DNA of 64,000 nucleotides from Undibacterium sp. CCC3.4. Its GTDB lineage: Bacteria > Pseudomonadota > Gammaproteobacteria > Burkholderiales > Burkholderiaceae_D. Below the pieces are notes generated by a model, which saw nothing but the letters and a program-made list of their open reading frames with translations, did not search any database and had not been told where the DNA came from. Location of the stretch: contig NZ_CP133779.1 in the NCBI RefSeq assembly GCF_034347425.1, positions 2,418,001-2,482,000 on the forward strand, read 5' to 3'. The position numbers and the translations under genes were made by a program. Of the stretch, positions 46,656-55,937 are shown in pieces; within the stretch, counting starts at the first letter, position 1; the number at the start of each line of letters is the position of its first letter.

Positions 46656-48146
46656 ATGCACAGTACCCCTGACGATGCGATTTCTGCGGAAATATCGCGG
46701 CTGCAAAAACCGCTGGCCGGGCGCCGCTGGCTTTCCTGGGTTTTGTTTCTGGCACTGATCAGTGCCTGCTTACTGGCACCGATTGCCGCCGGTATCTGGC
46801 CCGATCAATTTGCGGCTATGCATGCCGGTCAGTATTTCAAGCCGCCTGCGAGCGCGGCCGAGATTAGTGCTGCTAAGCATGCTACCGCACCGCCGCCACG
46901 CGCCGCCGCCCCCACTTATATGCAACTCGATGCCAGTTGGAATCCTGGTCATGTATCGAGTTCTCATCAGCCTTGGGCCAATGATTGTAAAGTTTGTCAT
47001 GCTCAGCCTTTCGTGCGGGTGCAAGATAAAGAGTGCTTGAGCTGTCATAAAAACACCGGCGACCATGTCCCTCAGCATACCGCCAATGTTGCTGAGCTGC
47101 ATGAGGTACGCTGTGCCACTTGCCATCGTGATCATCAAGGTGAATTTGGCTTGGCGCAGCAAAATAAACGTTACACGGCAGTTGCTTGCAGTAGTTGCCA
47201 TGCCAATATTAAAGCCAGTTTTGCGGCTACGAAAACCGAGAACGTCAGCGATTTTGCCACCGGCCATCCGGCTTTCCGTATTCAAACGGCGGATGCCGCC
47301 GGCATCTTGGTGCGGCAACGTCAGGACCATCCCTTATCGGAAAGCACGACGCTGAAATTCCCGCATGACGTGCATGTGGCCAAGGCTGGGGTAGCCAGCC
47401 CGGACGGTAAAGTAGTGCTGGGCTGTGTGGCTTGCCATAAGCCCAATGCCGATGGGGTGGGGTTTGTCCCGGTGACTATGAAAAAAGATTGCCAGAGCTG
47501 TCATGCGCTGAAGTTTGAGCCAGCCGTGTCGCAGCGCGAAGTGCCGCACGGCTCGGTATCGCAAGTGTTGTCGACTTTGCGTGAATTTTATAGTTATGTC
47601 AGCGTCAATCGGGTCGCACTCGACCGTCGGCCAGACCTGGTAGCACCATTTCAGATCCGGCCCGGTGGCACGCATACCCAAACCGTGGCCAGTTTTATCG
47701 ATGCCCCTGGTGATGCACGTAGCCGAGCAGTGGCGGCGGCGACCGATTTGTTTGAAAAAACCTCCTGCGTGGTGTGTCATCAAGTGAGTCGTGTCAATAC
47801 GCCAGGTCAAGCCGGTACACCGGGGCAAGATATGCCACAGTGGAAAATTGCCCCATTGGCAGCAGCCCATAGTTGGATGCCGAAAGCCGCGTTTGATCAC
47901 AGTAAACATGCTACGGCGCAATGTGCAGATTGCCATAAGGCTGCCAGTTCAAGCAAAGCCGATCAGGTGTTGATGCCGAGCATCAGCGATTGCCGTACCT
48001 GCCATGCCGGCAACACGCCGGTACCGAATAAAGTGCGCTCCGATTGTGGCTTATGCCATGGTTTCCACTTGCCGGCCGCGAGTGCCGCTTCGATATTGAG
48101 CAAGACACATGTGCCAGCACTTGCGGCGGAAAAGATAGTCCCATGA
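46656..48146 (+). CDS. Inner-membrane-anchored decaheme cytochrome c
   Basis: A 496-residue protein with an N-terminal anchor helix (about 25-46) and ten CxxCH sites: CKVCH (111), CLSCH, CATCH, CSSCH, CVACH, CQSCH, CVVCH, CADCH, CRTCH and CGLCH near the C-terminus. The His-rich sequence supplies sixth ligands. The anchor and lack of a cleavage site suggest it stays on the periplasmic face of the inner membrane, in the position of CymA/NapC-type quinol dehydrogenase partners, though larger. It overlaps the next gene by one to four bases. Likely accepts electrons from the membrane b-type protein. Confidence 0.88.
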   Translation: MHSTPDDAISAEISRLQKPLAGRRWLSWVLFLALISACLLAPIAAGIWPDQFAAMHAGQYFKPPASAAEISAAKHATAPPPRAAAPTYMQLDASWNPGHVSSSHQPWANDCKVCHAQPFVRVQDKECLSCHKNTGDHVPQHTANVAELHEVRCATCHRDHQGEFGLAQQNKRYTAVACSSCHANIKASFAATKTENVSDFATGHPAFRIQTADAAGILVRQRQDHPLSESTTLKFPHDVHVAKAGVASPDGKVVLGCVACHKPNADGVGFVPVTMKKDCQSCHALKFEPAVSQREVPHGSVSQVLSTLREFYSYVSVNRVALDRRPDLVAPFQIRPGGTHTQTVASFIDAPGDARSRAVAAATDLFEKTSCVVCHQVSRVNTPGQAGTPGQDMPQWKIAPLAAAHSWMPKAAFDHSKHATAQCADCHKAASSSKADQVLMPSISDCRTCHAGNTPVPNKVRSDCGLCHGFHLPAASAASILSKTHVPALAAEKIVP

Positions 48147-50134
48147 TGAATCACTCGAGTTTCTTCCAGCCGCGCGCCCGCTTGGCCATGGCCTTGACTT
48201 TGCTGGCCGCTCTGTGTGCTTGCGGTGGCGGCGGCGGCAGTGCCGGCAGCAGTGCCGCCGTCAGCAGCGGATGTCAATTCACGATCTCATCAGTGCCGCA
48301 AGCTTTGACGGCGGCCGAGGTCGAAACCATCATCGCTCAGGCCGTGCAAGCGGCCGTCAGTATTCATGCCAAAGCCACGGTCGCGGTAGTCGACCGCTCT
48401 GGGAATGTGCTGGCGGTATTTAAAATGACGGGCGCTGCCGATACCATCAGCATCGGTTCGCGCCTTGGTGTGCCAGCGCAAGGCTTGGAAGCGCTCAATG
48501 GCATCGTGCCATCGGAGTTGGCGGCCATCGCCAAGTCACTGACTGGTGCGTATCTGTCGTCTTCCGGCAATGCTTTCAGCACCCGCACGGCCAGCTACAT
48601 TATTCAAAACCATTTCGCTCCGGAAATTTTACAAACTGCCGGTGGCCCCTTATTCGGTGTGCAGTTCAGTCAATTGCCATGTGGTGATTTTGTTACGCGC
48701 GGCATTGTCGACAGTGTTGGCCCCAAGCGTTCTCCGCTAGGCTTATCGGCCGATCCCGGTGGTTTCCCCTTGTATAAGAATGGCCGCGTGGTTGGTGGTA
48801 TCGGTGTCATGGCCGATGCGGTCTATGGGCTCGATAAAACGCCGTCCGCTGGCAATACCGATATCGATGAACGTATCGCCCAGTCGGCTGGCAAAGGTTT
48901 CGAAGCGCCAAGTTGCATTCGTGCCGAGCGTATCACTGCCGGTGGTTTGGCCTTGCCATATACGAATGCCGATGCGGCATTGATCGCGGTCAGCGCGCTC
49001 AGTTTGCGCGATGTCAGCGTAGCCGGTGCCGGGCAGTTGTCGGCGGTGGCGACATATTATGATGCCACGTCGATTCGGGCCGGTCAGGCTTTTGGTACGG
49101 CGGCTTCGGGCTTTGTGGCGGATGCCTCGGTGTTTCAGACGCAGAACGGCTATGTGCTCAGCGATAGCAGTGGCGCGCCACGCTATGCGCCCAGCGCTTC
49201 GCAAACGCCAGTAGCCATCGATCAAGGCGGCAGCGGCTTGAGTGCGGCCGAGGTAACAGCCTTGTTGCAGCAAGCACTAGGTGTGGCGAATCAAGCGCGT
49301 GCGCAGATTCGCAGTCCGCAGGGATCGGCGGCGCAAGTCAGCGTGTCGGTGGTCGATCTCAACGGCAAGCTGCTCGGGCTGACTCGCACGCCTGATGCGC
49401 CGGTATTCGGTACCGATGTGTCGCTGCAAAAAGCACGCACGGCCGTGTTCTTTTCCTCGACGCAAAGCGCCGCCGCGCTGAACGCACAGCCAGCCTTGGC
49501 CTATCTGGGCGGGACGGGATTTGCAAACGGTGCGCCATTCAGCTTAGCCAGCAAATATGTAGCTGGGGCGCAAACGTTTTTCAATCAGTCGTATGCTTTC
49601 GCTGATGGTACGGCTTTTTCAGCGCGCGCCATCGGTAATATTGCACGACCAAACTTTCCGGATGGCATTGATGCCAATAGCAATGGTCCTTTGGCCCCAG
49701 CTTTGTCGCAGTGGAGCGTGTTCAATGATGGTTTGCAGCTTGATTTGATCTACAGCAGCTTGATCGAAGCCATCACGCAACCAGGTACGGCGAATAATAA
49801 TTGTAGCGCCAGTGGCAGTCCGGCCAATACCGGCATCGCCGCATTGAAAAACGGTATACAGATTTTCCCGGGCGGCTTTCCTATTTACCGTGGCAATACC
49901 TTGATCGCTGCCATCGGTGTCTCTGGTGATGGTGTCGATCAAGATGACATGATTGCTTTCCTTGGGGTGGCGCGTGCCGCTGCCGCGTTGCACAGTGGTT
50001 TCGGCCATGCGCCGGCCGCCATGCGCATCGACAGTGTGGCCTTGCCGCTGTCGGGTTTGCGTCTGCGTTATGCGCAATGTCCGCAGGCACCGTTCAATGC
50101 TAGTAGTGAGCAAAACGTCTGCGATGGCTTGTGA
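48143..50134 (+). CDS. Lipoprotein with two GlcG/HbpS-like (DUF336) domains
   Basis: A 663-residue protein with a signal peptide and a lipobox-like LCAC at about residue 27, followed by a Gly/Ser linker. Two GlcG/HbpS-like repeats are visible: about 45-290 (LTAAEVETIIAQAVQAAVSI; ATVAVVDRSGNVLAVFKM; GGFPLYKNGRVVGGIGVMAD) and about 365-640 (LSAAEVTALLQQALGVANQA; VSVVDLNGKLLGLTRTPDA; GGFPIYRGNTLIAAIGVSGDG). HbpS-type domains bind heme in other bacteria. No CxxCH site is present. The lipid anchor could hold it at the outer membrane. The start (ATG at 48143 or 48146) overlaps the decaheme stop. Confidence 0.8.
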   Translation: MMNHSSFFQPRARLAMALTLLAALCACGGGGGSAGSSAAVSSGCQFTISSVPQALTAAEVETIIAQAVQAAVSIHAKATVAVVDRSGNVLAVFKMTGAADTISIGSRLGVPAQGLEALNGIVPSELAAIAKSLTGAYLSSSGNAFSTRTASYIIQNHFAPEILQTAGGPLFGVQFSQLPCGDFVTRGIVDSVGPKRSPLGLSADPGGFPLYKNGRVVGGIGVMADAVYGLDKTPSAGNTDIDERIAQSAGKGFEAPSCIRAERITAGGLALPYTNADAALIAVSALSLRDVSVAGAGQLSAVATYYDATSIRAGQAFGTAASGFVADASVFQTQNGYVLSDSSGAPRYAPSASQTPVAIDQGGSGLSAAEVTALLQQALGVANQARAQIRSPQGSAAQVSVSVVDLNGKLLGLTRTPDAPVFGTDVSLQKARTAVFFSSTQSAAALNAQPALAYLGGTGFANGAPFSLASKYVAGAQTFFNQSYAFADGTAFSARAIGNIARPNFPDGIDANSNGPLAPALSQWSVFNDGLQLDLIYSSLIEAITQPGTANNNCSASGSPANTGIAALKNGIQIFPGGFPIYRGNTLIAAIGVSGDGVDQDDMIAFLGVARAAAALHSGFGHAPAAMRIDSVALPLSGLRLRYAQCPQAPFNASSEQNVCDGL

Positions 50135-52143
50135 TGCATAAACCGCTGCTTCTTAGAATGATGATGGCAGCACTGTTTTACAGTGCTGAAGTGGCGGCGC
50201 AAGAGACGCAGCCGGCATTTACGCAATTGCAAGTGCAAGCCGCTACGGTATTGGTTCGCGGCGCGCCAGCGCGCAGCGCCGAGGCGATGGCGGAAGTCGC
50301 GCGGGGGAATTTGCTCAATGTGTTGGAGCAACGCGGCGACTGGTATCGGGTGGCCTTGCCTAGCCAACTCAGCGGTTGGATACAAAATGTGCCGGCCGAG
50401 TATGGTCAGATGGCCTTGTTCATCTTTCCCGCCGCGCAAGCGGCCCGCTTCCTTGATGACACTGCCGCGGGCGGCGTCGATAGTGTGCGTCCCGGGCATG
50501 TGCCTATGCTGCTGACACTGCCGCCGATAGACAGTGCCCAAGTCGCGCCACCGCAAGCCGACTTGCCGCGTGAAACACAGGCCGTAGCGGATCGCTGGCG
50601 CTTGATGCAGGCGCTGGGCTATAAATTTCCGCTCTACGATCCGTATAATCAAAACCCGCTCAAGGGGGATATGCCTGTCCTCAAGAGTCTCGGGAATGAA
50701 CTGTTCTTTGAGTTAGGCGTGGTCTCTGAGACTAACTTTGAAGCACGCCGCTTGCCCACGCCAGTGGCGGCACAGGTGGCGATACGAGCGGGGGCCAATG
50801 ATATCTTCGGTGCTGGGCAGCAAACTGCTTTGGCGCAAAACCTGACCCTGAGTTTCGCTTTGATCAAGGGCGATACCACCTTCCGCCCACCGGATTTTGA
50901 ATTCCGCTTCGTGCCTGTATTCAATTTTAATCATGCTTCTGTGCGAGAAGCTGGGGCGCTGAATATCGACCCGGGCAAAGGGACGACGCGCAACGACCAG
51001 TTTGCCGCTGTGCAGGAATTATTCGCCGATTTCCATTTGCGTAATGTCTCCGAACGCTTTGACTTCGATAGTATGCGCATCGGCATACAGCCATTCAATG
51101 CCGATTTCCGTGGTTTTCTATTTCAGGATGCACCGTTCGGGATACGTGTTTTCGGCAACCGTCACAATAATGAATTTCAATACAATCTGGCTTGGTTCCG
51201 CCGTATAGAAAAAGATAGCAACAGCGGTCTCAATGATCTCGGCAAGGGTTTGCGTCACGATGATGTGTTTGTCGCCAATCTGTACCGGCAGGATTGGCCT
51301 ATGCTTGGCTTTACTTCGCAGTTCAGCGTGATTCATAATCGCAACCGTGAAACCGAATTTGCTTACGACAGCAATGGTTTTCTGGTGCGCCCGGCCGCGG
51401 TCGGCGATGTGCGCCCGCATAAGTACCAAGTTACTTATCTTGGTTATAACGGCGACGGCCACTTCGGTCGCTGGAATCTGACTGCTTCGGCCTATGCCGC
51501 CCTCGGCACCGATGAACATAATCCTATCGCGCAAAAGGCGCAGCAAATCCGTGCCGGCTTTTTTGCCGCTGAATTGTCGCGCGATATAGACTGGCTGCGC
51601 GTGCGCGGCAATGTTTTGCTGGCCACTGGCGATAAAGATCCGAACGATAACAAGGCGACCGGCTTCGATGCCATTTTGGAAAATCCCAAATTCGCCGGTG
51701 CCGACAGTACTTTCTTCGTGCGCCAAGCCTTGCCCTTGATCGGTGGGGGTGGGGTGGCGCTTGCTGGTCGCAATAGCCTCTTGCCTTCACTGCGTTCTTC
51801 GGCCGATGAAGGGCAATCGAATTTCGTCAATCCTGGTTTGGCCATGGTCGGCCTCGGTATCGATGCCGATGTCTTGCCGCAATTGCGACTGTTCAGTAAT
51901 GTGTCATATCTGCGTTTCATGGAAACCAGTGTGCTCTCGCTGTTACGCAATCAAGCCATGCCTTCGGCTGTGATCGGCACCGACCTCTCGGTCGGCTTCC
52001 ACTGGCGCCCTTACTTTACCCAAAACCTGATCGTCAATGGCTCGGCTTCCGTGCTGCAACCGGGGGCCGGCTTGCGCGCCCTGTATGGCGATGGGCATGG
52101 TAGTTTTTATTCCGTGGCTTTAAACATGGTACTGACATTTTGA
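50134..52143 (+). CDS. Outer-membrane beta-barrel protein with N-terminal SH3b domain
   Basis: A 669-residue protein: signal peptide about 1-23, an SH3b-like domain (about 30-85; VQAATVLVRGAPARSAEAMAEVARGNLLNVLEQRGDWYRVALPSQLSGWI), a linker, then a region rich in alternating aromatic strands (about 170-669) ending in SVALNMVLTF, with the terminal Phe of barrel proteins. It may be the pore that surrounds a cytochrome, as MtrB does for MtrA, although no MtrB CxxC motif is seen. The ATG at 50134 touches the preceding TGA. SH3b domains bind peptidoglycan or partners, so it could tie the complex to the wall. Confidence 0.75.
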   Translation: MHKPLLLRMMMAALFYSAEVAAQETQPAFTQLQVQAATVLVRGAPARSAEAMAEVARGNLLNVLEQRGDWYRVALPSQLSGWIQNVPAEYGQMALFIFPAAQAARFLDDTAAGGVDSVRPGHVPMLLTLPPIDSAQVAPPQADLPRETQAVADRWRLMQALGYKFPLYDPYNQNPLKGDMPVLKSLGNELFFELGVVSETNFEARRLPTPVAAQVAIRAGANDIFGAGQQTALAQNLTLSFALIKGDTTFRPPDFEFRFVPVFNFNHASVREAGALNIDPGKGTTRNDQFAAVQELFADFHLRNVSERFDFDSMRIGIQPFNADFRGFLFQDAPFGIRVFGNRHNNEFQYNLAWFRRIEKDSNSGLNDLGKGLRHDDVFVANLYRQDWPMLGFTSQFSVIHNRNRETEFAYDSNGFLVRPAAVGDVRPHKYQVTYLGYNGDGHFGRWNLTASAYAALGTDEHNPIAQKAQQIRAGFFAAELSRDIDWLRVRGNVLLATGDKDPNDNKATGFDAILENPKFAGADSTFFVRQALPLIGGGGVALAGRNSLLPSLRSSADEGQSNFVNPGLAMVGLGIDADVLPQLRLFSNVSYLRFMETSVLSLLRNQAMPSAVIGTDLSVGFHWRPYFTQNLIVNGSASVLQPGAGLRALYGDGHGSFYSVALNMVLTF

Positions 52144-55100
52144 AAATCCTTCGCCTGCTCCGCCTTTCCTTGTTCGCGTTGTGCTGCCTGCTGTTGGGCG
52201 GCGTGCCCTTGCTCTGGTCCGCACCGGCTGCTGCGTCGGACGGTGCCAAACTGGTCGAACGCGATTATCACATCGCCCCAGCCGCGCCGAAAGCACAAAC
52301 TGCTGCCCAAGCCGAAGCCAAATCGGCCGGCTGCATGAGTTGCCATAGCGCGACCGACCGTCATACCATGCATGCCAATCCGGCGGTGGTGCTCGGGTGT
52401 ACCGATTGCCATGGTGGTAATGCGAGTATCACGCACACTGGCGCGACCAAGACGCCACAGTATTGGAAGGCTTTGGATGCGGCGCATATCATGCCGCGCG
52501 ATGAAAAATTCTGGAATTATCCATCTTCGGCTAATCCGCAGCATTCGTTTGCGCGTCTCAATAAAGAACATCCGGCCTATATCCGCTTCATCAATCCCGG
52601 TGATTTACGCGTTGCGCGTGAAGCCTGTGGTAGTTGTCATTTACCTGTGATCCAGGCGCAAGAACGCAGTTTGATGGCAAGCTCGGCCATGCTCTGGGGC
52701 GGGGCCAGTTACAACAATGGGATTTTGCCGTACAAACGTTATGTACTCGGTGAATCGTATACCCATGACAGCCAACCCGGTACGGTGATCAATCCTGTGC
52801 GCGTCGATAACGAACAGTTTGTGTACAAGGGCATACTCGACCGCCTCTATCCTTTGCCCGCCTGGGAAACTATCCCGCCGGCCGACGTGTTTCGCGTGTT
52901 TGAACGGGGCGGTCGGGTAATTTCGAGTCAGTTTCCAGAAATCGGTTTGCCCAATGTTTCCGGTACCTTGCAAAAACTCGATGAACCGGGTCGTCCTGAT
53001 ATCCATCAATCGAATCGTGGCCCCGGCACCGGCAGTCGGATTGCCGTTCCGGCGATCAATATCACCAAGACCCGTTTGAACGATCCGCATCTGTGGTTCC
53101 TCGGCACCAATGACCAGCCTGGCGATTATCGTTCTTCCGGTTGCACCGCCTGTCATACCATTTACGCCAATGACCGCGACCCCAAACATTCCGGGCCATA
53201 TGCCAAGTTCGGTAACAATGGCACGAGCGCGAGCATCGATCCGACCATCCCTAAAAACGAACCCGGTCACCCCTTGAGCCATGCCTTCACGCGCGCGATT
53301 CCCTCGTCGCAATGCATGGTTTGCCATATGCATCAACCGAATGTCTTCGTCAATTCTTTCTATGGCTACACCATGTGGGATTACGAATCGGATGCCCCGC
53401 ATATGTGGCCGGAGAAGCAGAAGTACCCGACCGATGCGGAATTGCGCAGCAGTTTAGACCGTAACCCGGAAGAAGCGGCCGCGCGCGGCAAGTGGAATGA
53501 GCCCGAGTTCTTGAAAAATGTTTCTGAACTCAATAGCAAGCTCAAAGACACCCAGTTTGCCGATTACCATGGTCATGGCTGGAATTTCCGTGCCGTGTTC
53601 AAACGTAATCGTAAAGGAGCATTGCTTGATGCCAAAGGCAAGATCGTCTCCGATGATGATCCGGATAAATTCAAGAAAACCGTGCATTTGTCCTCGATAC
53701 ACATGGACCTCGGCATGCATTGCGTCGACTGTCATTTTGCCCAAGACATGCATGGCAATGGCCATATTTACGGAGAAGCGGCGGCGGCGATTGAAATCGA
53801 TTGTGCCGATTGTCATGGTACGGCCAAGAAATATCCGACCTTGCATACCAGCGGCCCGGCGGCGCAACCGGGTGGCCTCGATCTGACCCTGCTCAAGACG
53901 CAAGATGGCCGACGTCGCTTTGAATGGCGCGAAGGAAAACTGTATCAACGCGCCGCGCTCGATCCCGATAAAGAGTGGGAAGTCAGCCTGGTGCGCGACA
54001 GCGTTAATCCCGAGCATCCTAAATACAATGCCAAGGCGGCACGTGCCAAGTTGATGGCGGCCGGGCCAGAAGGTCGCGCCGGGCAGTGGGGCCCGGGCGT
54101 GGCGAAATTCGCCCATGATGATGACAAGATGACTTGTTTCACTTGTCATCTGTCTTGGACTACCAGTTGTGCCGGTTGCCATTTGCCGATTCAAGCCAAC
54201 TGGAAAACCGAACGCAATCATTACGAAGGCGGCGAAACGCGTAATTACGCTTCGTATAATCCGCAGGTAGTGCGCGATGACATGTTCCAGCTCGGTATCA
54301 GTGGACCTGTGAAAGGCAGCAAGGTCACGCCGGTACGTTCGAGCTCGGCCTTGGTGCTGTCGTCGACCAATATCAACCGCGAAAAAATCTACATACAGCA
54401 GCCACCGATCGCTGCCAGCGGCTTTTCTTCGCAAGCCTTCGCACCGCATTACCCGCATACGGAACGCAAGGAAGAAACCAAGACTTGCAGCGATTGCCAC
54501 GTATCACAAGACAACGATAACAATGCCATCATGGCGCAATTGTTGTTGCAAGGCACGAACTTCGTTAATTTCATCGGCTATAACGCTTGGTTGGGCGAAA
54601 GCCGTCACATCGAAGCGACCACGGTGACCGAATGGGACGAGCCGCAAGCGGTGATCGGCAGTTATTTGCAGCGCTATGCCTATCCCGATTGGTTCCGTCG
54701 CCATCAGGAACATCTTGGTGAGCTGACGGAATCGCACGATCATGGCACTGATGACGCGGTCAATTGCTTGCAATTGCGCGGCGAATACATGTTCGTGGCC
54801 GAAGGCAAGGGCGGTTTCCGTGTTTATGACACCGCCAACATCGTCAATAAAGGCGTGTCGCAACGCATCGTCACCGCGCCGTTTTCGGCGCTCGGGCAAG
54901 GCACCCACATTGCTTCGAAAAACGCCACCTGCATGGCCTTGCCGACCAATCAGCCTATCGCACCGACGCGTAACAGCGGCGATTTGATGCGTGTGACCAA
55001 TCAGGAACAAGCTTTCCATCCTATCTATCACTATGTCTTCATTACCGATGCCGAAGAGGGCTTGATACTGAGCAATGTTGATACCTTGGCCGACGGCGAG

Positions 55101-55937
55101 CCGCGCAATAATTTTCTCACCCGCGCGCTGACCTGGAATCCGCGTGGCTTGTTGACCGGTGCGCGCCATATCACGCTCGGCGGGCACTACGCCTACATCA
55201 CCACGCCGGCCGGCTTGGTGATTGTCGACCTCAATGATCCGCTCAAGCCACGCCATGTGGCGACAGTGCCGCTCGATGATGCGCGCGCCTCGGCTTTGCA
55301 ATTCCGCTACCTGTACGTGACCGATAAAACCGGCTTGCGGGTGATTGATGTGACGCAGCCGAGCAAACCGGTGTTACAGGCGAACAGTGTGCCCTTGCAG
55401 AATGGCCGAAAACTGTATCTGGCCCGCACCTATGCCTATGTCGCTGCCGGGGCGCAAGGTCTGGCCATCATCGATATCGAAAAAGCCGACCAGCCGACCC
55501 TGTACCAACTGTTTACCGCCGACGGCAAGCTCAATGATGCGCGTGACGTCGTGGTCGGCAGTACCAATGCCTCGCTGTTTGCTTATGTAGCCGATGGCAA
55601 GAATGGTTTGAAAGTCTTGCAATTGACTTCACCTGATAGCCAACCGCGTTTTTATGGCTTTTCACCGGAACCGAAACCGCAATTGATCGCTTGGCGTCGC
55701 ACTGCCTCGGCGGCCTTGTCGCTGTCGAAAGGTTTGGATCGTGACCGCGCCGTCGATGAAACCGGCAACCAAATTGCCGTGTTCGGACGCATAGGTGCGC
55801 GTCCTTTCCTGGCCAAAGAAATGGAAAAACTGTATATGCAGCCTGACGGCCAGATTTGGAAAGTCACCGATACGATACGGATGCAAGACTTTGTCTCTGG
55901 AAAGCCTGCCATAACCATGCCGAAAGGAAGCAAGTGA
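52140..55937 (+). CDS. Decaheme cytochrome c fused to an LVIVD-repeat propeller
   Basis: A 1265-residue exported protein starting with TTG (52140), which overlaps the previous TGA; no other start precedes the signal peptide (KILRLLRLSLFALCCLLLGG..., cut near residue 32). Ten CxxCH sites lie between about residues 65 and 786: CMSCH, CTDCH, CGSCH, CTACH, CMVCH, CVDCH, CADCH, CFTCH, CAGCH, CSDCH. After this, residues about 870-1195 hold repeats of the LVIVD type (GGFRVYDTANI, GLVIVDLNDPLKPRHVATV, GLRVIDVTQPSKPVL, GLAIIDIEKADQPTL, GLKVLQLTSPDSQP), predicted to fold as a beta-propeller. The propeller may dock the cytochrome on the cell surface or barrel. Confidence 0.88.
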   Translation: MKILRLLRLSLFALCCLLLGGVPLLWSAPAAASDGAKLVERDYHIAPAAPKAQTAAQAEAKSAGCMSCHSATDRHTMHANPAVVLGCTDCHGGNASITHTGATKTPQYWKALDAAHIMPRDEKFWNYPSSANPQHSFARLNKEHPAYIRFINPGDLRVAREACGSCHLPVIQAQERSLMASSAMLWGGASYNNGILPYKRYVLGESYTHDSQPGTVINPVRVDNEQFVYKGILDRLYPLPAWETIPPADVFRVFERGGRVISSQFPEIGLPNVSGTLQKLDEPGRPDIHQSNRGPGTGSRIAVPAINITKTRLNDPHLWFLGTNDQPGDYRSSGCTACHTIYANDRDPKHSGPYAKFGNNGTSASIDPTIPKNEPGHPLSHAFTRAIPSSQCMVCHMHQPNVFVNSFYGYTMWDYESDAPHMWPEKQKYPTDAELRSSLDRNPEEAAARGKWNEPEFLKNVSELNSKLKDTQFADYHGHGWNFRAVFKRNRKGALLDAKGKIVSDDDPDKFKKTVHLSSIHMDLGMHCVDCHFAQDMHGNGHIYGEAAAAIEIDCADCHGTAKKYPTLHTSGPAAQPGGLDLTLLKTQDGRRRFEWREGKLYQRAALDPDKEWEVSLVRDSVNPEHPKYNAKAARAKLMAAGPEGRAGQWGPGVAKFAHDDDKMTCFTCHLSWTTSCAGCHLPIQANWKTERNHYEGGETRNYASYNPQVVRDDMFQLGISGPVKGSKVTPVRSSSALVLSSTNINREKIYIQQPPIAASGFSSQAFAPHYPHTERKEETKTCSDCHVSQDNDNNAIMAQLLLQGTNFVNFIGYNAWLGESRHIEATTVTEWDEPQAVIGSYLQRYAYPDWFRRHQEHLGELTESHDHGTDDAVNCLQLRGEYMFVAEGKGGFRVYDTANIVNKGVSQRIVTAPFSALGQGTHIASKNATCMALPTNQPIAPTRNSGDLMRVTNQEQAFHPIYHYVFITDAEEGLILSNVDTLADGEPRNNFLTRALTWNPRGLLTGARHITLGGHYAYITTPAGLVIVDLNDPLKPRHVATVPLDDARASALQFRYLYVTDKTGLRVIDVTQPSKPVLQANSVPLQNGRKLYLARTYAYVAAGAQGLAIIDIEKADQPTLYQLFTADGKLNDARDVVVGSTNASLFAYVADGKNGLKVLQLTSPDSQPRFYGFSPEPKPQLIAWRRTASAALSLSKGLDRDRAVDETGNQIAVFGRIGARPFLAKEMEKLYMQPDGQIWKVTDTIRMQDFVSGKPAITMPKGSK

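Noticed and set aside
55706..55736. SAALSLSKG stretch near the end of the decaheme-propeller protein, like a repeat-derived insertion
   Set aside because: The DNA differs from the known palindromic repeat at several bases and no second copy was seen in the window.
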